From: Rhizobium sp. SEMIA4064
Lineage (GTDB): Bacteria > Pseudomonadota > Alphaproteobacteria > Rhizobiales > Rhizobiaceae
Direction of reading: 5' to 3'
DNA: 64,000 nt
Assembly (NCBI RefSeq): GCF_003025035.1
Contig: NZ_PYJN01000018.1
Location: forward strand, 62,001-126,000
The notes below the pieces were generated by a model, which saw only the letters and a program-made list of their open reading frames with translations, was not told the origin of the DNA and made no database searches. The translations under genes were made by a program, and so were the position numbers. Each line of letters begins with the position of its first letter. Within the stretch, counting starts at the first letter, position 1. Positions 1 through 7,586 of the stretch are shown here, one piece after another.

Positions 1-1056
1 TCAAGCGATCTCAGCGAAATCGAGGTCATCGCGACGAACTTCAAACGCCGGCTCTCCGGCGTTACCTCGACGATCGTGCAATTGATCCCGAAGCAGATCG
101 AGCTTGGCTGTCATATCGCCACGCTCGGTCCGGGTTTGCCGGAAGACCTGCCAAAGCTTGGCTGGTCGCGGCTGCCCGGTCTCTGGACGAAACCGCGCCG
201 CCACCGCGTTCGTGTCTGGCATGCCCGCCGCAACAATGAGATGCTGGTCGGGCTGTTGCTGCGCTCCGTGCTGCGCATGCCGCTGAAACTGGTCTTCACG
301 TCGGCCGCCCAGCGCCGCCACACCGCCTATACGCGTTGGCTGATCCGCCGCATGGATGCCGTGATCGCCACCAGCACGCGCTCCGGCAGCTTCCTGCAGG
401 TGCCGCACACCGTCATCCAGCACGGCATCGACTTGAACATGTTTCATCCGCCGGAAGTGCCACACGACCGCATGGCCGCTACCGGCCTGCCCGGCACCTA
501 TCTGATCGGCTGCTTCGGCCGCGTCCGCCATCAGAAGGGAACGGATCTCTTCGTCAAGGCGATGATCGAGCTTCTGCCGCGCTATCCGGACTGGACCGCC
601 GTTATCTGCGGCAGGGTCACCGCCGAGCATCGCGGCTTCGGCGACGAATTGGTTAAGATGGTCGCTGCGGCCGGCCTCACCGACCGCATCCGTTTTCTCG
701 GCGAAGTCGACGATATCAGGCCTTGGTATCGTCGCGCGACGCTTTATGTCGCCCCTTCCCGCAATGAAGGTTTCGGCCTGACGCCGCTGGAGGCCATGGC
801 CTCCCGCACCGTCGTCGTCGCCTCCGATGCGGGCGCCTATGCCGAATTGGTCGTACCCGGAGAAACCGGCGCGATCGTGCCCGCCGGCGATGGCGAGGCG
901 CTCACGAAAGCAATCGCCTTCTATCTCGCCAATCCCGAAGAGGCGCTTCGCCAAGGCGAAAATGCGGTGCGACACGTCCGCAGCGAGTTCGCTTTGGAAA
1001 AGGAAGCGACGGCGATCGGCGACATCTATCGACAATTGCTCGGCGGCGCCCGCTGA
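1..1056 (+). CDS. lpsB: LPS core glycosyltransferase LpsB, 5' end outside window
   Basis: The reading frame is open from base 1 and its start codon lies upstream of the window. The visible product has a GT-B fold retaining glycosyltransferase C-terminal half (GT4/GT1 clan): a nucleotide-sugar binding region with EGFGLTPLE (the E-x7-E signature), followed by SDAGAYAELV and a PGETGAIVPAGD turn. The N-terminal part (IATNFKRRLSGVTSTIVQ) is what I recall of rhizobial LpsB, a mannosyltransferase-type enzyme of the lipopolysaccharide core acting at the cytoplasmic face of the inner membrane. It converges on two further glycosyltransferase-type genes, the usual rhizobial lps locus layout. A GTG at 76 is an internal codon, not the start. 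The sugar specificity is inferred from family and context. Confidence 0.8.
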   Translation, partial: SSDLSEIEVIATNFKRRLSGVTSTIVQLIPKQIELGCHIATLGPGLPEDLPKLGWSRLPGLWTKPRRHRVRVWHARRNNEMLVGLLLRSVLRMPLKLVFTSAAQRRHTAYTRWLIRRMDAVIATSTRSGSFLQVPHTVIQHGIDLNMFHPPEVPHDRMAATGLPGTYLIGCFGRVRHQKGTDLFVKAMIELLPRYPDWTAVICGRVTAEHRGFGDELVKMVAAAGLTDRIRFLGEVDDIRPWYRRATLYVAPSRNEGFGLTPLEAMASRTVVVASDAGAYAELVVPGETGAIVPAGDGEALTKAIAFYLANPEEALRQGENAVRHVRSEFALEKEATAIGDIYRQLLGGAR

Positions 1057-1065
1057 AACGACGGC

Positions 1066-1980
1066 TTACTGGCCAAGGTCGATGCGGTTGCGCTCGATGA
1101 AATCGACCATCGCCCGATCCTCGACCAGATCTTCTTCGATGCTTTTGACGACGGACAGCACCTTGTCCCGGTACTTGGTCGGCGAGGCGTCGTAGGACCA
1201 TCCGCGCGCCAGCTTGGCCATCAGCTCTTCACGGGATTTGGTGTAGTAGTGGTTGAGCTGCAGGAACCGGTTCGAATAGAAATCCGCCGATTTTCGTGCG
1301 CGGCGCGTGAAACGCTTTCCGGCATCATTCGCCGTCAGATCGCCGAATGCTCGCGTCTGAAACTGATGCACGCTGACTTCCGTTACTTCGCAAGGATCGA
1401 TGATGCATTTGAAATTGCTGGCATTTTCCTTGCGTGTCATCGGATCGGCACCACGCATCGTGTAGTTCAGCGCCAACGGACCATCTGGGCGCTTCTCGTG
1501 ACCGCTCGTCGTGAACATATGCCATGGCAGCGAGACATTTGGAAAATCGCCGACCGCAGCCAACGCTTGTTCGACCGTTTGCCCTTCCTTCGGCAGCAGG
1601 AATTCGTCGACGTCGATGAAGGCCATCCAGCGGTACGCGCCGCCGAAATTGAGGATGGCGTGGGCGAAGACAATGACTTGACCGTTCAGGGGTGCTCCTG
1701 TGGTTGCATCGATCATACGTCCCGCCCAAGGGATGATCGTCAGCGTGTCGGCATCGAGGAGATCTCGCAGTATGGCGAGGGTCTCGTCCGTCGAACCGTT
1801 GTCATACATATAGAAGTGACGAATACCGACGGCCCGGTGGAAGCGCACCCACTCCTCGATATAGGGTGCCTCATCCTTGACGCAGGCGGCGATCGCGATG
1901 CCGTGCCTGCCCTCCTGCGGCTTCGGCGGATCGATCGTAAGCCGCTTCGCATCCGATATCTTCGGCTTCAGCCAACCCAT
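1066..1980 (-). CDS. GT92/GT2-like glycosyltransferase, lps cluster
   Basis: This 304-residue protein has no signal peptide. It shows the hallmarks of the GT92 (DUF23-type) / GT2-like GT-A glycosyltransferases: AACVKDEAPYIEEW near residues 31-44, MYDNGSTDET at 58-67, and the metal-binding acidic motif FIDVDEFLLP at 121-130. It probably adds a sugar to the LPS core or another surface glycan in the cytoplasm. It is the last gene of a minus-strand operon with lrp and a second glycosyltransferase-type gene (18-base gap) and ends 9 bases from convergent lpsB. In Sinorhizobium the corresponding region carries lpsC, lpsD and lpsE; I cannot say which of these it matches. The acceptor is unknown. Confidence 0.8.
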   Translation of the reverse strand: MGWLKPKISDAKRLTIDPPKPQEGRHGIAIAACVKDEAPYIEEWVRFHRAVGIRHFYMYDNGSTDETLAILRDLLDADTLTIIPWAGRMIDATTGAPLNGQVIVFAHAILNFGGAYRWMAFIDVDEFLLPKEGQTVEQALAAVGDFPNVSLPWHMFTTSGHEKRPDGPLALNYTMRGADPMTRKENASNFKCIIDPCEVTEVSVHQFQTRAFGDLTANDAGKRFTRRARKSADFYSNRFLQLNHYYTKSREELMAKLARGWSYDASPTKYRDKVLSVVKSIEEDLVEDRAMVDFIERNRIDLGQ

Positions 1981-1998
1981 GCGTCCATTCCCAGCAAC

Positions 1999-2907
1999 TC
2001 AGATTATCGATACGGCGGCAAAGCGCGCATCATAACCAAATCCATGCTTCAACAGCGCCGAAACCGGCGAATAATTGACAAATGTCACGCCCCGCTCCGA
2101 GGCGATTTCCTTGGCCAGCACCAAGTGTTCGAGGATACGGCCTTCGGCCTGAGCGATTCCGGAAAAGGCGGTTTCATCGCTGGTCTCGTAAAAACGGGGC
2201 TCGCCGGCGTTGGAAATATCAATGCCCAGGAAGCCGATCGTTTTAGGCGAGCAATAAAGCGCGAACTGCAGCGCCGACACGGCCACCGAACCGCCTTGGA
2301 AAACACCGCGATCCGGCGCGAAGGAAAAGCCGGCGGAACCCGTTGCATTGAGTCGCACGAAATCGAGTTTCCTGATGTCATCCATGGAGCGACGGCGCGC
2401 GCCGTAAGGCTTGCGGATATCGTCGATCAGAATGACCGTCTTGTCCGCCAACCAGCGGCTGTCGAGCTCCGAGAGCGCCCTCAGCACGGCGACCGAAAAC
2501 AGGCAAATCGTATCGGACTTGATCCTGCGTCGCATCATCTCGGAATGCCGCCAGACGAAACGCTCGTCCTCCACGGCGATGGCAAGCGGTTCGGCAATCT
2601 GTTTGCCGATCAACCCGATGGCACCGTTCAGCAGGATGGCGCTGCCCTTCTCAAGCCCGGTCAGATCGCAGTCGCGGATCGATGGGCCGGAGCCGACGAT
2701 ATGGATGACTTGGTCGGACTTTTCGTGCAGACGATCCACGGAAGAAAGGGCCGCGACTTTGGCGCGGTGATGATACACCTCACCTGCGCCGTTCCCTCGC
2801 ACGATGTTGAGCCCCGGAAACCAATCCTGCGCATGGGCGCGCGAACCGCCAAGCAGCAGGCGTGCGCCCGTCTTGATAAGAGATCGGTGCCATGGGCGAT
2901 CCGCCAT
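1999..2907 (-). CDS. putative GT42/DUF115-like glycan biosynthesis protein
   Basis: The protein has 302 residues. The middle contains HIVGSGPSIRDCDL (about 69-82), a G-x-G-P-S nucleotide-binding loop, followed much later by GGSVAVSALQFAL and TIGFLGIDIS. This spacing resembles the GT42 sialyltransferase / DUF115 fold, where a GNGPS loop is followed by a GIDF motif. The resemblance is from memory and is weak. It sits 3 bases downstream of an lrp-type regulator and 18 bases upstream of a GT92-like gene, so a role in LPS core decoration is likely (inference). No signal peptide or membrane segment is evident. It could instead be a lpsC/lpsD equivalent of another fold. Confidence 0.6.
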   Translation of the reverse strand: MADRPWHRSLIKTGARLLLGGSRAHAQDWFPGLNIVRGNGAGEVYHHRAKVAALSSVDRLHEKSDQVIHIVGSGPSIRDCDLTGLEKGSAILLNGAIGLIGKQIAEPLAIAVEDERFVWRHSEMMRRRIKSDTICLFSVAVLRALSELDSRWLADKTVILIDDIRKPYGARRRSMDDIRKLDFVRLNATGSAGFSFAPDRGVFQGGSVAVSALQFALYCSPKTIGFLGIDISNAGEPRFYETSDETAFSGIAQAEGRILEHLVLAKEIASERGVTFVNYSPVSALLKHGFGYDARFAAVSII

Positions 2908-2910
2908 GTC

Positions 2911-3378
2911 CTAGAGCTCCACCAGCCCGAGTTTCTTCACCTGCCGAATGGTCAGCATGGTGCGCACCGTGTCGACATGCTCGTTCGCCGTCAGCACCTC
3001 GATGACGAAATCCTGGAACCGGGTGAGATTTTCGGCGACGCAATGCAGCAGGAAATCGCTGTCGCCGGAAACCATCCATGCCTGCCGCACGAGCGGCCAC
3101 TCCGCCGTCACCGCCGCGAAAGCTTTGAGATTGGCCTCCGACTGATGTTTGAGACCGACCATGCAGAAGGCGACGAGATCGAAGCCGAGCTTCGGGCTGT
3201 TCAGCATCGCATGATAGCCCTCGATGACGCCGGCTTCTTCCAGCTTGCGCACCCGGCGCAGGCAGGGCGGCGCGGAGATGCCGACGCGATCGGCGAGTTC
3301 GACATTGGTCATGCGCCCGTCGCGCTGGAGTTCCCGCAAGATCTTGATATCGATGGCGTCGAGTTCAGCCCGCAGCAC
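2911..3378 (-). CDS. Lrp/AsnC family transcriptional regulator (Lrp3-like)
   Basis: A 155-residue protein of normal Lrp/AsnC length. The N-terminal winged helix-turn-helix reads DAIDIKILRELQRDGRMTN and GISAPPCLRRVRKLE, followed by the RAM ligand-binding domain (SGDSDFLLHCVAEN, then VRTMLTIRQVKKLG). It heads a tight minus-strand operon with two glycosyltransferase-type genes and is divergent from trxB across a 240-base region. In Sinorhizobium meliloti the gene in this position is called lrp3 and is cotranscribed with lpsCDE under LsrB control; the lsrB gene next door here fits that circuit. The effector amino acid is unknown. Confidence 0.9.
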   Translation of the reverse strand: MLRAELDAIDIKILRELQRDGRMTNVELADRVGISAPPCLRRVRKLEEAGVIEGYHAMLNSPKLGFDLVAFCMVGLKHQSEANLKAFAAVTAEWPLVRQAWMVSGDSDFLLHCVAENLTRFQDFVIEVLTANEHVDTVRTMLTIRQVKKLGLVEL

Positions 3379-3618
3379 TTTTCTTGCCTTTCTTTAATTC
3401 CCAATCGGCAGCTTCTATATAAAGCGGGAAAATACGCAAGAAAGTTTCCCTCGCGTAACCGAATCTTACACAAAGCAGATTTGCTCTGTTAGTAATGCAA
3501 GGCTGCCCTTGAATAAATGCATGCGGCAATCATAAATGGGGCGGCGGATCGTGAAATCGCCTGCTTTTACCCGTTTGAAGCCGCGGCTTCCGAAGCGCTT
3601 AGATTGAAAGGACTTCTT

Positions 3619-4593
3619 ATGCCTGCCCGCCACACCAAGGTGCTCATCATCGGTTCCGGCCCTGCCGGCTATACGGCTGCCGTCTATGCCGCGCGCGCCA
3701 TGCTGAAGCCGGTTCTGATCGCCGGCCTTGAACAAGGCGGCCAGCTCATGATCACCACGGATGTCGAAAACTATCCGGGCTTCGCCGATCCGATCCAAGG
3801 ACCATGGCTGATGGAGCAGATGCTGCTGCAGGCCCAGCATGTCGGCGCGGAGATCGTCAACGATCTCGTGACCGAAGTCGATACCACCAAGCGCCCGTTT
3901 GTTGCGCGCACCGACAGCGGCCAGGTCTGGACCGCCGACACGCTAATCATCGCGACCGGCGCCAAGGCCAAGTGGCTCGGCATCGAAAGCGAGCAGCATT
4001 TCCAAGGCTTTGGCGTTTCCGCCTGCGCTACCTGCGACGGCTTCTTCTATCGCAATAAGGATGTGATCGTGGTCGGCGGCGGCAACAGCGCCGTCGAGGA
4101 AGCGCTCTATCTCTCCAATATCGCCAAGTCGGTGACGGTGGCGCATCGCCGCGATTCGTTCCGCGCCGAAAAGATCCTGCAGGAGCGCCTGTTCGCCAAG
4201 GAGAACGTCAAGGTCCTCTGGAATACCGAGGTTGCCGAAATCACTGGCACGCCGGCCAAGCCGCCGATGCCGCCGTCAGTTTCTGGCGCACGTCTGCGCG
4301 ACACCCACACGGGCGTTGTTACGGACGTTACGATCGACGGCGTCTTTGTCGCTATCGGCCATGCGCCGGCCACCGAGCTTTTCAAGGGCAAACTGAAGCT
4401 CAAGGACAATGGTTATCTCTGGACCGCACCCGATTCGACTGCCACCAGCGTCGAAGGCATCTACGCCGCCGGCGACGTGACGGACGATACGTTCCGACAG
4501 GCGATCACGGCAGCCGGGATGGGCTGCATGGCAGCGCTTGAGGCGGAACGCTATTTGACCGGGCACATGCCCGTCGCCGTAGCTGCGGAGTGA
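3619..4593 (+). CDS. trxB: thioredoxin-disulfide reductase
   Basis: This 324-residue cytoplasmic flavoprotein reduces thioredoxin with NADPH. The FAD-binding GSGPAG is at 12-17, the redox-active CATC is at 136-139 (SACATCDG), the NADPH-binding GGGNSAVEEAL follows, and the C-terminal FAD motif is YAAGDVTDD. The ATG at 3619 is chosen because a GAAAGGA ribosome site precedes it and the protein then starts at the usual family position; the frame is open further upstream to 3517. Its stop lies just 23 bases before lsrB, so the two are probably cotranscribed, linking thiol reduction to a redox-responsive LysR regulator. Confidence 0.97.
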   Translation: MPARHTKVLIIGSGPAGYTAAVYAARAMLKPVLIAGLEQGGQLMITTDVENYPGFADPIQGPWLMEQMLLQAQHVGAEIVNDLVTEVDTTKRPFVARTDSGQVWTADTLIIATGAKAKWLGIESEQHFQGFGVSACATCDGFFYRNKDVIVVGGGNSAVEEALYLSNIAKSVTVAHRRDSFRAEKILQERLFAKENVKVLWNTEVAEITGTPAKPPMPPSVSGARLRDTHTGVVTDVTIDGVFVAIGHAPATELFKGKLKLKDNGYLWTAPDSTATSVEGIYAAGDVTDDTFRQAITAAGMGCMAALEAERYLTGHMPVAVAAE

Positions 4594-4616
4594 TGCAGCC
4601 GATGAGGGGGAACGGC

Positions 4617-5513
4617 ATGCCACTGGACTGGGACAAGCTGCGTATCTTTCACGCGGCTGCCGAAGCGGGTTCGTTCACGCATGCGGCGGATAAATTGCAT
4701 CTGTCCCAATCCGCCATCAGCCGCCAAGTCAGCGCTCTCGAGCAAGATGTCGGCATCAAGCTGTTCCATCGTCATGCCCGCGGCCTGATCCTGACCGAAC
4801 AGGGCGAATTGCTGTATCGCACCGCGCATGACGTTCTCTTGAAACTCGAAACGGTCAAGATGCAATTGACCGAGACGACCGACAAGCCGAGCGGCAAGCT
4901 GCGCGTGACGACGACTGTCGGCCTCGGCCAGGGCTGGTTGACCGACAAGATCCAGGAATTCCTGCAGCTTTATCCCGACATGTCGATCCAGCTCATCCTC
5001 GACAATGAGGAGCTGGATGTGAACATGCGCCATGCGGATTGCGCTATCCGCCTGCGCCAGCCACAGCAGTCGGACCTGATCCAACGTAAGCTTTTCACCG
5101 TGCATATGCATGTCTACGCTGCCCCCTCTTACATCAACCGCTACGGCGAACCGCAGTCGGTGGAGGCTCTGGACGAGCATCGCATCATCAGCTTCGGCGA
5201 ACCGGCGCCGAACTATCTGCTCGACGTCAATTGGCTGGAAATTGCCGGCCGCTCGTCTGACAACAAGCGCGTGCCGCATCTGCAGATCAACAGCCAGACA
5301 TCGATCAAGCGCGCCTGCCTGCTCGGCATCGGCATCGCCGTTCTGCCGGACTACATCGTCGGTCGCGATCCGGGACTGATTCAGCTCGCGATCAATGCCG
5401 ATGTGCCGTCCTTCGACACCTATTTCTGCTACCCTGACGAAATGAAAAATGCCGCCAAGCTCAAGGTTTTCCGGGATTTTATCGTCGCCAAGGCACGAAA
5501 CTGGAACTTTTAG
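4617..5513 (+). CDS. lsrB: LysR-type regulator LsrB (VtlR orthologue)
   Basis: A 298-residue LysR-type regulator. The N-terminal HTH includes SFTHAADKLHLSQSAISRQVSALE (split by about two helices) and the remainder is a periplasmic-binding-like effector domain. The sequence and its place after trxB match my recollection of rhizobial LsrB, orthologous to Brucella VtlR. Those proteins respond to oxidation and control LPS genes and AbcR small RNAs. Cysteines lie at 142, 233 and 270 when counted from ATG 4617. That start is preferred because GAGGGGG ends 6 bases before it; ATGs at 4590 and 4602 are in frame but lack such spacing. Two AbcR-type sRNAs follow directly downstream, each with a matching dyad upstream. 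Confidence 0.9.
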   Translation: MPLDWDKLRIFHAAAEAGSFTHAADKLHLSQSAISRQVSALEQDVGIKLFHRHARGLILTEQGELLYRTAHDVLLKLETVKMQLTETTDKPSGKLRVTTTVGLGQGWLTDKIQEFLQLYPDMSIQLILDNEELDVNMRHADCAIRLRQPQQSDLIQRKLFTVHMHVYAAPSYINRYGEPQSVEALDEHRIISFGEPAPNYLLDVNWLEIAGRSSDNKRVPHLQINSQTSIKRACLLGIGIAVLPDYIVGRDPGLIQLAINADVPSFDTYFCYPDEMKNAAKLKVFRDFIVAKARNWNF

Positions 5514-5572
5514 TTGAGCTAAGACTCTGTGCTACAAGCGTTTTTCGCCGTAACATATCTGTCACGCGTATG

Positions 5573-5634
5573 ACGCATAGCTGATATGCACAAAACAGAG
5601 TTGAAGCCTGCCCAATTAACTACCATATCGCACA
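5573..5634 (+). promoter_or_regulatory. promoter and upstream dyad of first AbcR-type sRNA
   Basis: A dyad GCAT-N7-ATGC lies at 5575-5589, inside a 23-base block (5573-5595) that is repeated 204 bases downstream with about three mismatches. A plausible -35 TTGAAG (5601-5606) and -10 CCATAT (5623-5628), 16 bases apart, follow. The dyad sits at roughly -60 to -40 relative to the predicted start, the usual place for a LysR activator site. I infer LsrB as the binder because its gene is the neighbour and VtlR/LsrB proteins are known to activate abcR genes. Confidence 0.6.
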
Positions 5635-5752
5635 TAGCTGATGCACATGGTGGCTTTTCCTCCCAGTTCCACCGCATTGGCTGTTCCCCTCTGGAGGTTT
5701 TTTAACCTTCATACCTATAGGGCCCTGGTTATTACCGGTGGCCCTTTTTTTT
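5635..5752 (+). ncRNA. abcR: AbcR-type (alpha-r15) small RNA, first tandem copy
   Basis: This RNA is predicted at about 118 bases. It has two unpaired-looking pyrimidine-rich anti-Shine-Dalgarno segments: CTTTTCCTCCC near 5654-5664 and GTTCCCCTCTGG near 5683-5694. It ends in an intrinsic terminator (GGGCC ... GGCCC at 5720-5744 plus a run of eight T). The location between lsrB and an arsR gene matches the AbcR1/AbcR2 (SmrC15/SmrC16) locus of Sinorhizobium and Agrobacterium. These Hfq-dependent RNAs block translation of many ABC-transporter solute-binding protein mRNAs. Which copy corresponds to AbcR1 cannot be decided here. The 5' end is inferred from the promoter. Confidence 0.87.
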
Positions 5753-5776
5753 GCCTTTTTGCGCCAGAAGTCGCAA

Positions 5777-5838
5777 ACGCATAACTGCCATGCACAAAAA
5801 AGCATTGCGCACTGCACAAATTAGCATCATACAGCACC
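5777..5838 (+). promoter_or_regulatory. promoter and upstream dyad of second AbcR-type sRNA
   Basis: The dyad GCAT-N7-ATGC is at 5779-5793 within the block 5777-5799, exactly 204 bases after its counterpart in copy one. The -35 TTGCGC (5805-5810) and -10 TCATAC (5827-5832) occupy the same relative positions as in the first copy. Bases between the elements have diverged, while the dyad and the core promoter positions are kept. This suggests selection on regulator and polymerase contacts. Confidence 0.55.
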
Positions 5839-5955
5839 TAGCTGATGCACATGGTGGCTTTTCCTCCCAGTTCCACCGCAGCAGCTGTTCCCCTCTGGAG
5901 GTTTTTACCTTCACACCTACAAGGGCCCTGGTTTTTCCGGTGGCCCTCTTTTTTT
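5839..5955 (+). ncRNA. abcR: AbcR-type (alpha-r15) small RNA, second tandem copy
   Basis: The second copy is close to identical to the first from TAGCTGATGCACATGG through the two anti-Shine-Dalgarno segments (TTTTCCTCCC at about 5859-5868 and GTTCCCCTCTGG near 5887-5898). Differences concentrate in the linker before the second motif and around the terminator. The terminator stem is GGGCC ... GGCCC at 5923-5946, followed by a broken T-run. Tandem AbcR pairs are known in Rhizobiales; partial redundancy with different growth-phase regulation is the established view of the family. The 5' end is predicted, not mapped. Confidence 0.87.
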
Positions 5956-6008
5956 GCCCAAATTCTGAGCATGCCGCCGCCGTGAATTGCGTAAAATAAT
6001 TTGCTGCG

Positions 6009-6075
6009 GCTCACCTTGATATATCGAAAATCGACGATACATAAATCGTCTCTTTTCGATATTCACTTGGTGAGC
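6009..6075. promoter_or_regulatory. 67-bp imperfect palindrome overlapping the arsR translation start region
   Basis: Three nested inverted repeats share one centre near 6042. GCTCACC (6009-6015) pairs with GGTGAGC (6069-6075). ATATCGAAAA (6021-6030) pairs with TTTTCGATAT (6053-6062). GACGAT (6033-6038) pairs with ATCGTC (6045-6050). The right arm contains the likely ribosome site GGTGAG just before ATG 6079. It could be a double operator for the ArsR protein encoded next, an mRNA hairpin hiding the ribosome site, or both. Confidence 0.7.
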
Positions 6076-6078
6076 ATC

Positions 6079-6372
6079 ATGGACAGAACTGAGATACTGA
6101 AGGCATTGGCCCATCCCGCCAGGCTCGAAATCCTCAATCAGCTCAAAGATCCGCACACCCATTTTCCGACCCAGGAACACCCGCTGGAGCTGGGTGTCTG
6201 CGCCAGTCAGTTCGAGCGTTGCGGCCTGTCGCAATCCACTGTTTCCGCCCATCTCGGCACACTGCATCGTGCCGGCCTGGTAACCACCAAGCGCCTTGGC
6301 CAGTGGATTTTCTACAAGCGCAACGAGGAAACCATCGCCGAATTCCTTGCCACCCTACAGAAGGAGCTTTGA
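6079..6372 (+). CDS. ArsR family transcriptional regulator
   Basis: A 97-residue winged-helix repressor of typical ArsR/SmtB size. LKALAHPARLEILNQL begins near residue 7 and the recognition helix is CGLSQSTVSAHLGTLHRAGLV-like (split by one turn), followed by the wing TTKRLGQWIFYKRN. It has cysteines in VCASQFERCG but no CVC metal site of the classical arsenic sensors, so the ligand is uncertain. It is translationally coupled to an MFS exporter (1 base after its stop). The orthologous position next to AbcR in S. meliloti also carries an ArsR gene. ATG 6079 is chosen because it follows GGTGAG and gives the family length. Confidence 0.9.
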   Translation: MDRTEILKALAHPARLEILNQLKDPHTHFPTQEHPLELGVCASQFERCGLSQSTVSAHLGTLHRAGLVTTKRLGQWIFYKRNEETIAEFLATLQKEL

Positions 6373-6373
6373 C

Positions 6374-7540
6374 ATGCCGCTCGCTCTCCTTGTCCTGGCG
6401 TTGAGTTCTTTTGCCATCGGAACGACCGAATTCGTCATCATGGGCCTGCTGCCCGAAGTTGCCACCGATTTGTCCATCAGCATCCCGCAAGCCGGCTGGT
6501 TGGTGACCGGCTATGCGCTGGCGGTGGCAATCGGTGCGCCGATCATGGCCATCTCCACAGCGCATCTGTGCCGCCGCTCGACGCTGATCATGTTGATGGG
6601 TCTCTTCATTCTCGGCAACCTGCTCTGCGCCATCGCACCCGGCTATTGGGTCCTGATGATCGCCCGCATCGTCACCGCGCTTTGCCATGGTGCCTTCTTC
6701 GGCATCGGTTCGGTTGTTGCTGCAAACCTCGTCACCGAGGACCGCAAGGCTCGCGCCCTCGCGCTGATGTTCACCGGTCTGACGCTCGCCAATGTGCTTG
6801 GTGTGCCGCTCGGTACCGCGCTCGGCCACGCTTTCGGCTGGCACACACCCTTTTGGATCATCACCCTGCTGGGCGTCGCCTCGCTTATCGGCTTGGTGCT
6901 TGTCCTGCCCAAAGGCGAAGAAGTCCGCCAGGGCAGCCTTGCCCGCGAACTCCTGGCGCTACGCGGTCTCGGCCTGTGGCTGTCGCTGATGACAACGGTA
7001 TTTTTCGCCTCGTCCATGTTCGCGCTGTTCACGTATATTGCGCCGCTGCTGAGGGAAATCACCGGCGTTTCGCCGCGATGGGTAACCTTGACGCTATTGT
7101 GGATGGGCATCGGCCTCACCATCGGCAATCTCATCGGCGGCAAGCTCGCGGACTGGCGTCTCGGCACCACACTTGCCGGCACCTTCCTGGCGATCGCGCT
7201 GACCTCGGCCATCTTCAGCATCTCCAGCCATTTCTTCATCCCAGCCGAGATCACCCTCTTCCTCTGGTCTGCGGCAAGCTTCGCCGCAGTGCCGGCGCTG
7301 CAGATCAACGTCGTCGGTTTCGGCAAGGATGCGCCGAACCTCGTGTCGACCATCAATATCGGCGCCTTCAATACCGGCAACGCACTCGGAGCCTGGGTCG
7401 GTGGCGTCGTCATCGACGCCGGCTTCTCGCTGTCGCACGTACCGCTCGCCGGTGCCGCCATGGCCCTCCTCGGCCTTGCCACCGTGGCGTTGACCTTCGC
7501 GACCGTCAGAGCGAAGAGCGCCGCTGCCGCCTCCTCCTAA
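6374..7540 (+). CDS. MFS transporter, AraJ/PbuE-like efflux type
   Basis: A 388-residue inner-membrane protein with about twelve hydrophobic segments. It begins with SSFAIGTTEFVIMGLLPEVA, typical of the drug:proton antiporter-1 (DHA1) group that includes AraJ, YdhP and sugar/nucleoside exporters. The second-segment motif GYALAVAIGAPIMA and the region FFGIGSVVAANLV are also characteristic. The ATG at 6374 follows AAGGAG placed inside the 3' end of arsR, so synthesis is coupled to the repressor. An ene-reductase gene follows 46 bases later. The cargo is unknown; context suggests an electrophile or its product (inference). Confidence 0.88.
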   Translation: MPLALLVLALSSFAIGTTEFVIMGLLPEVATDLSISIPQAGWLVTGYALAVAIGAPIMAISTAHLCRRSTLIMLMGLFILGNLLCAIAPGYWVLMIARIVTALCHGAFFGIGSVVAANLVTEDRKARALALMFTGLTLANVLGVPLGTALGHAFGWHTPFWIITLLGVASLIGLVLVLPKGEEVRQGSLARELLALRGLGLWLSLMTTVFFASSMFALFTYIAPLLREITGVSPRWVTLTLLWMGIGLTIGNLIGGKLADWRLGTTLAGTFLAIALTSAIFSISSHFFIPAEITLFLWSAASFAAVPALQINVVGFGKDAPNLVSTINIGAFNTGNALGAWVGGVVIDAGFSLSHVPLAGAAMALLGLATVALTFATVRAKSAAAASS

Positions 7541-7586
7541 ACTTTGCCTTCAACACTTCATTCCGTAAAACAGGAAAGGACCTCCC

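Noticed and set aside
1249..3492. 747-codon open frame on plus opposite the lrp/glycosyltransferase operon
   Set aside because: It is the antisense shadow of three well-supported minus-strand genes, with Arg/His-rich translation and no domain.
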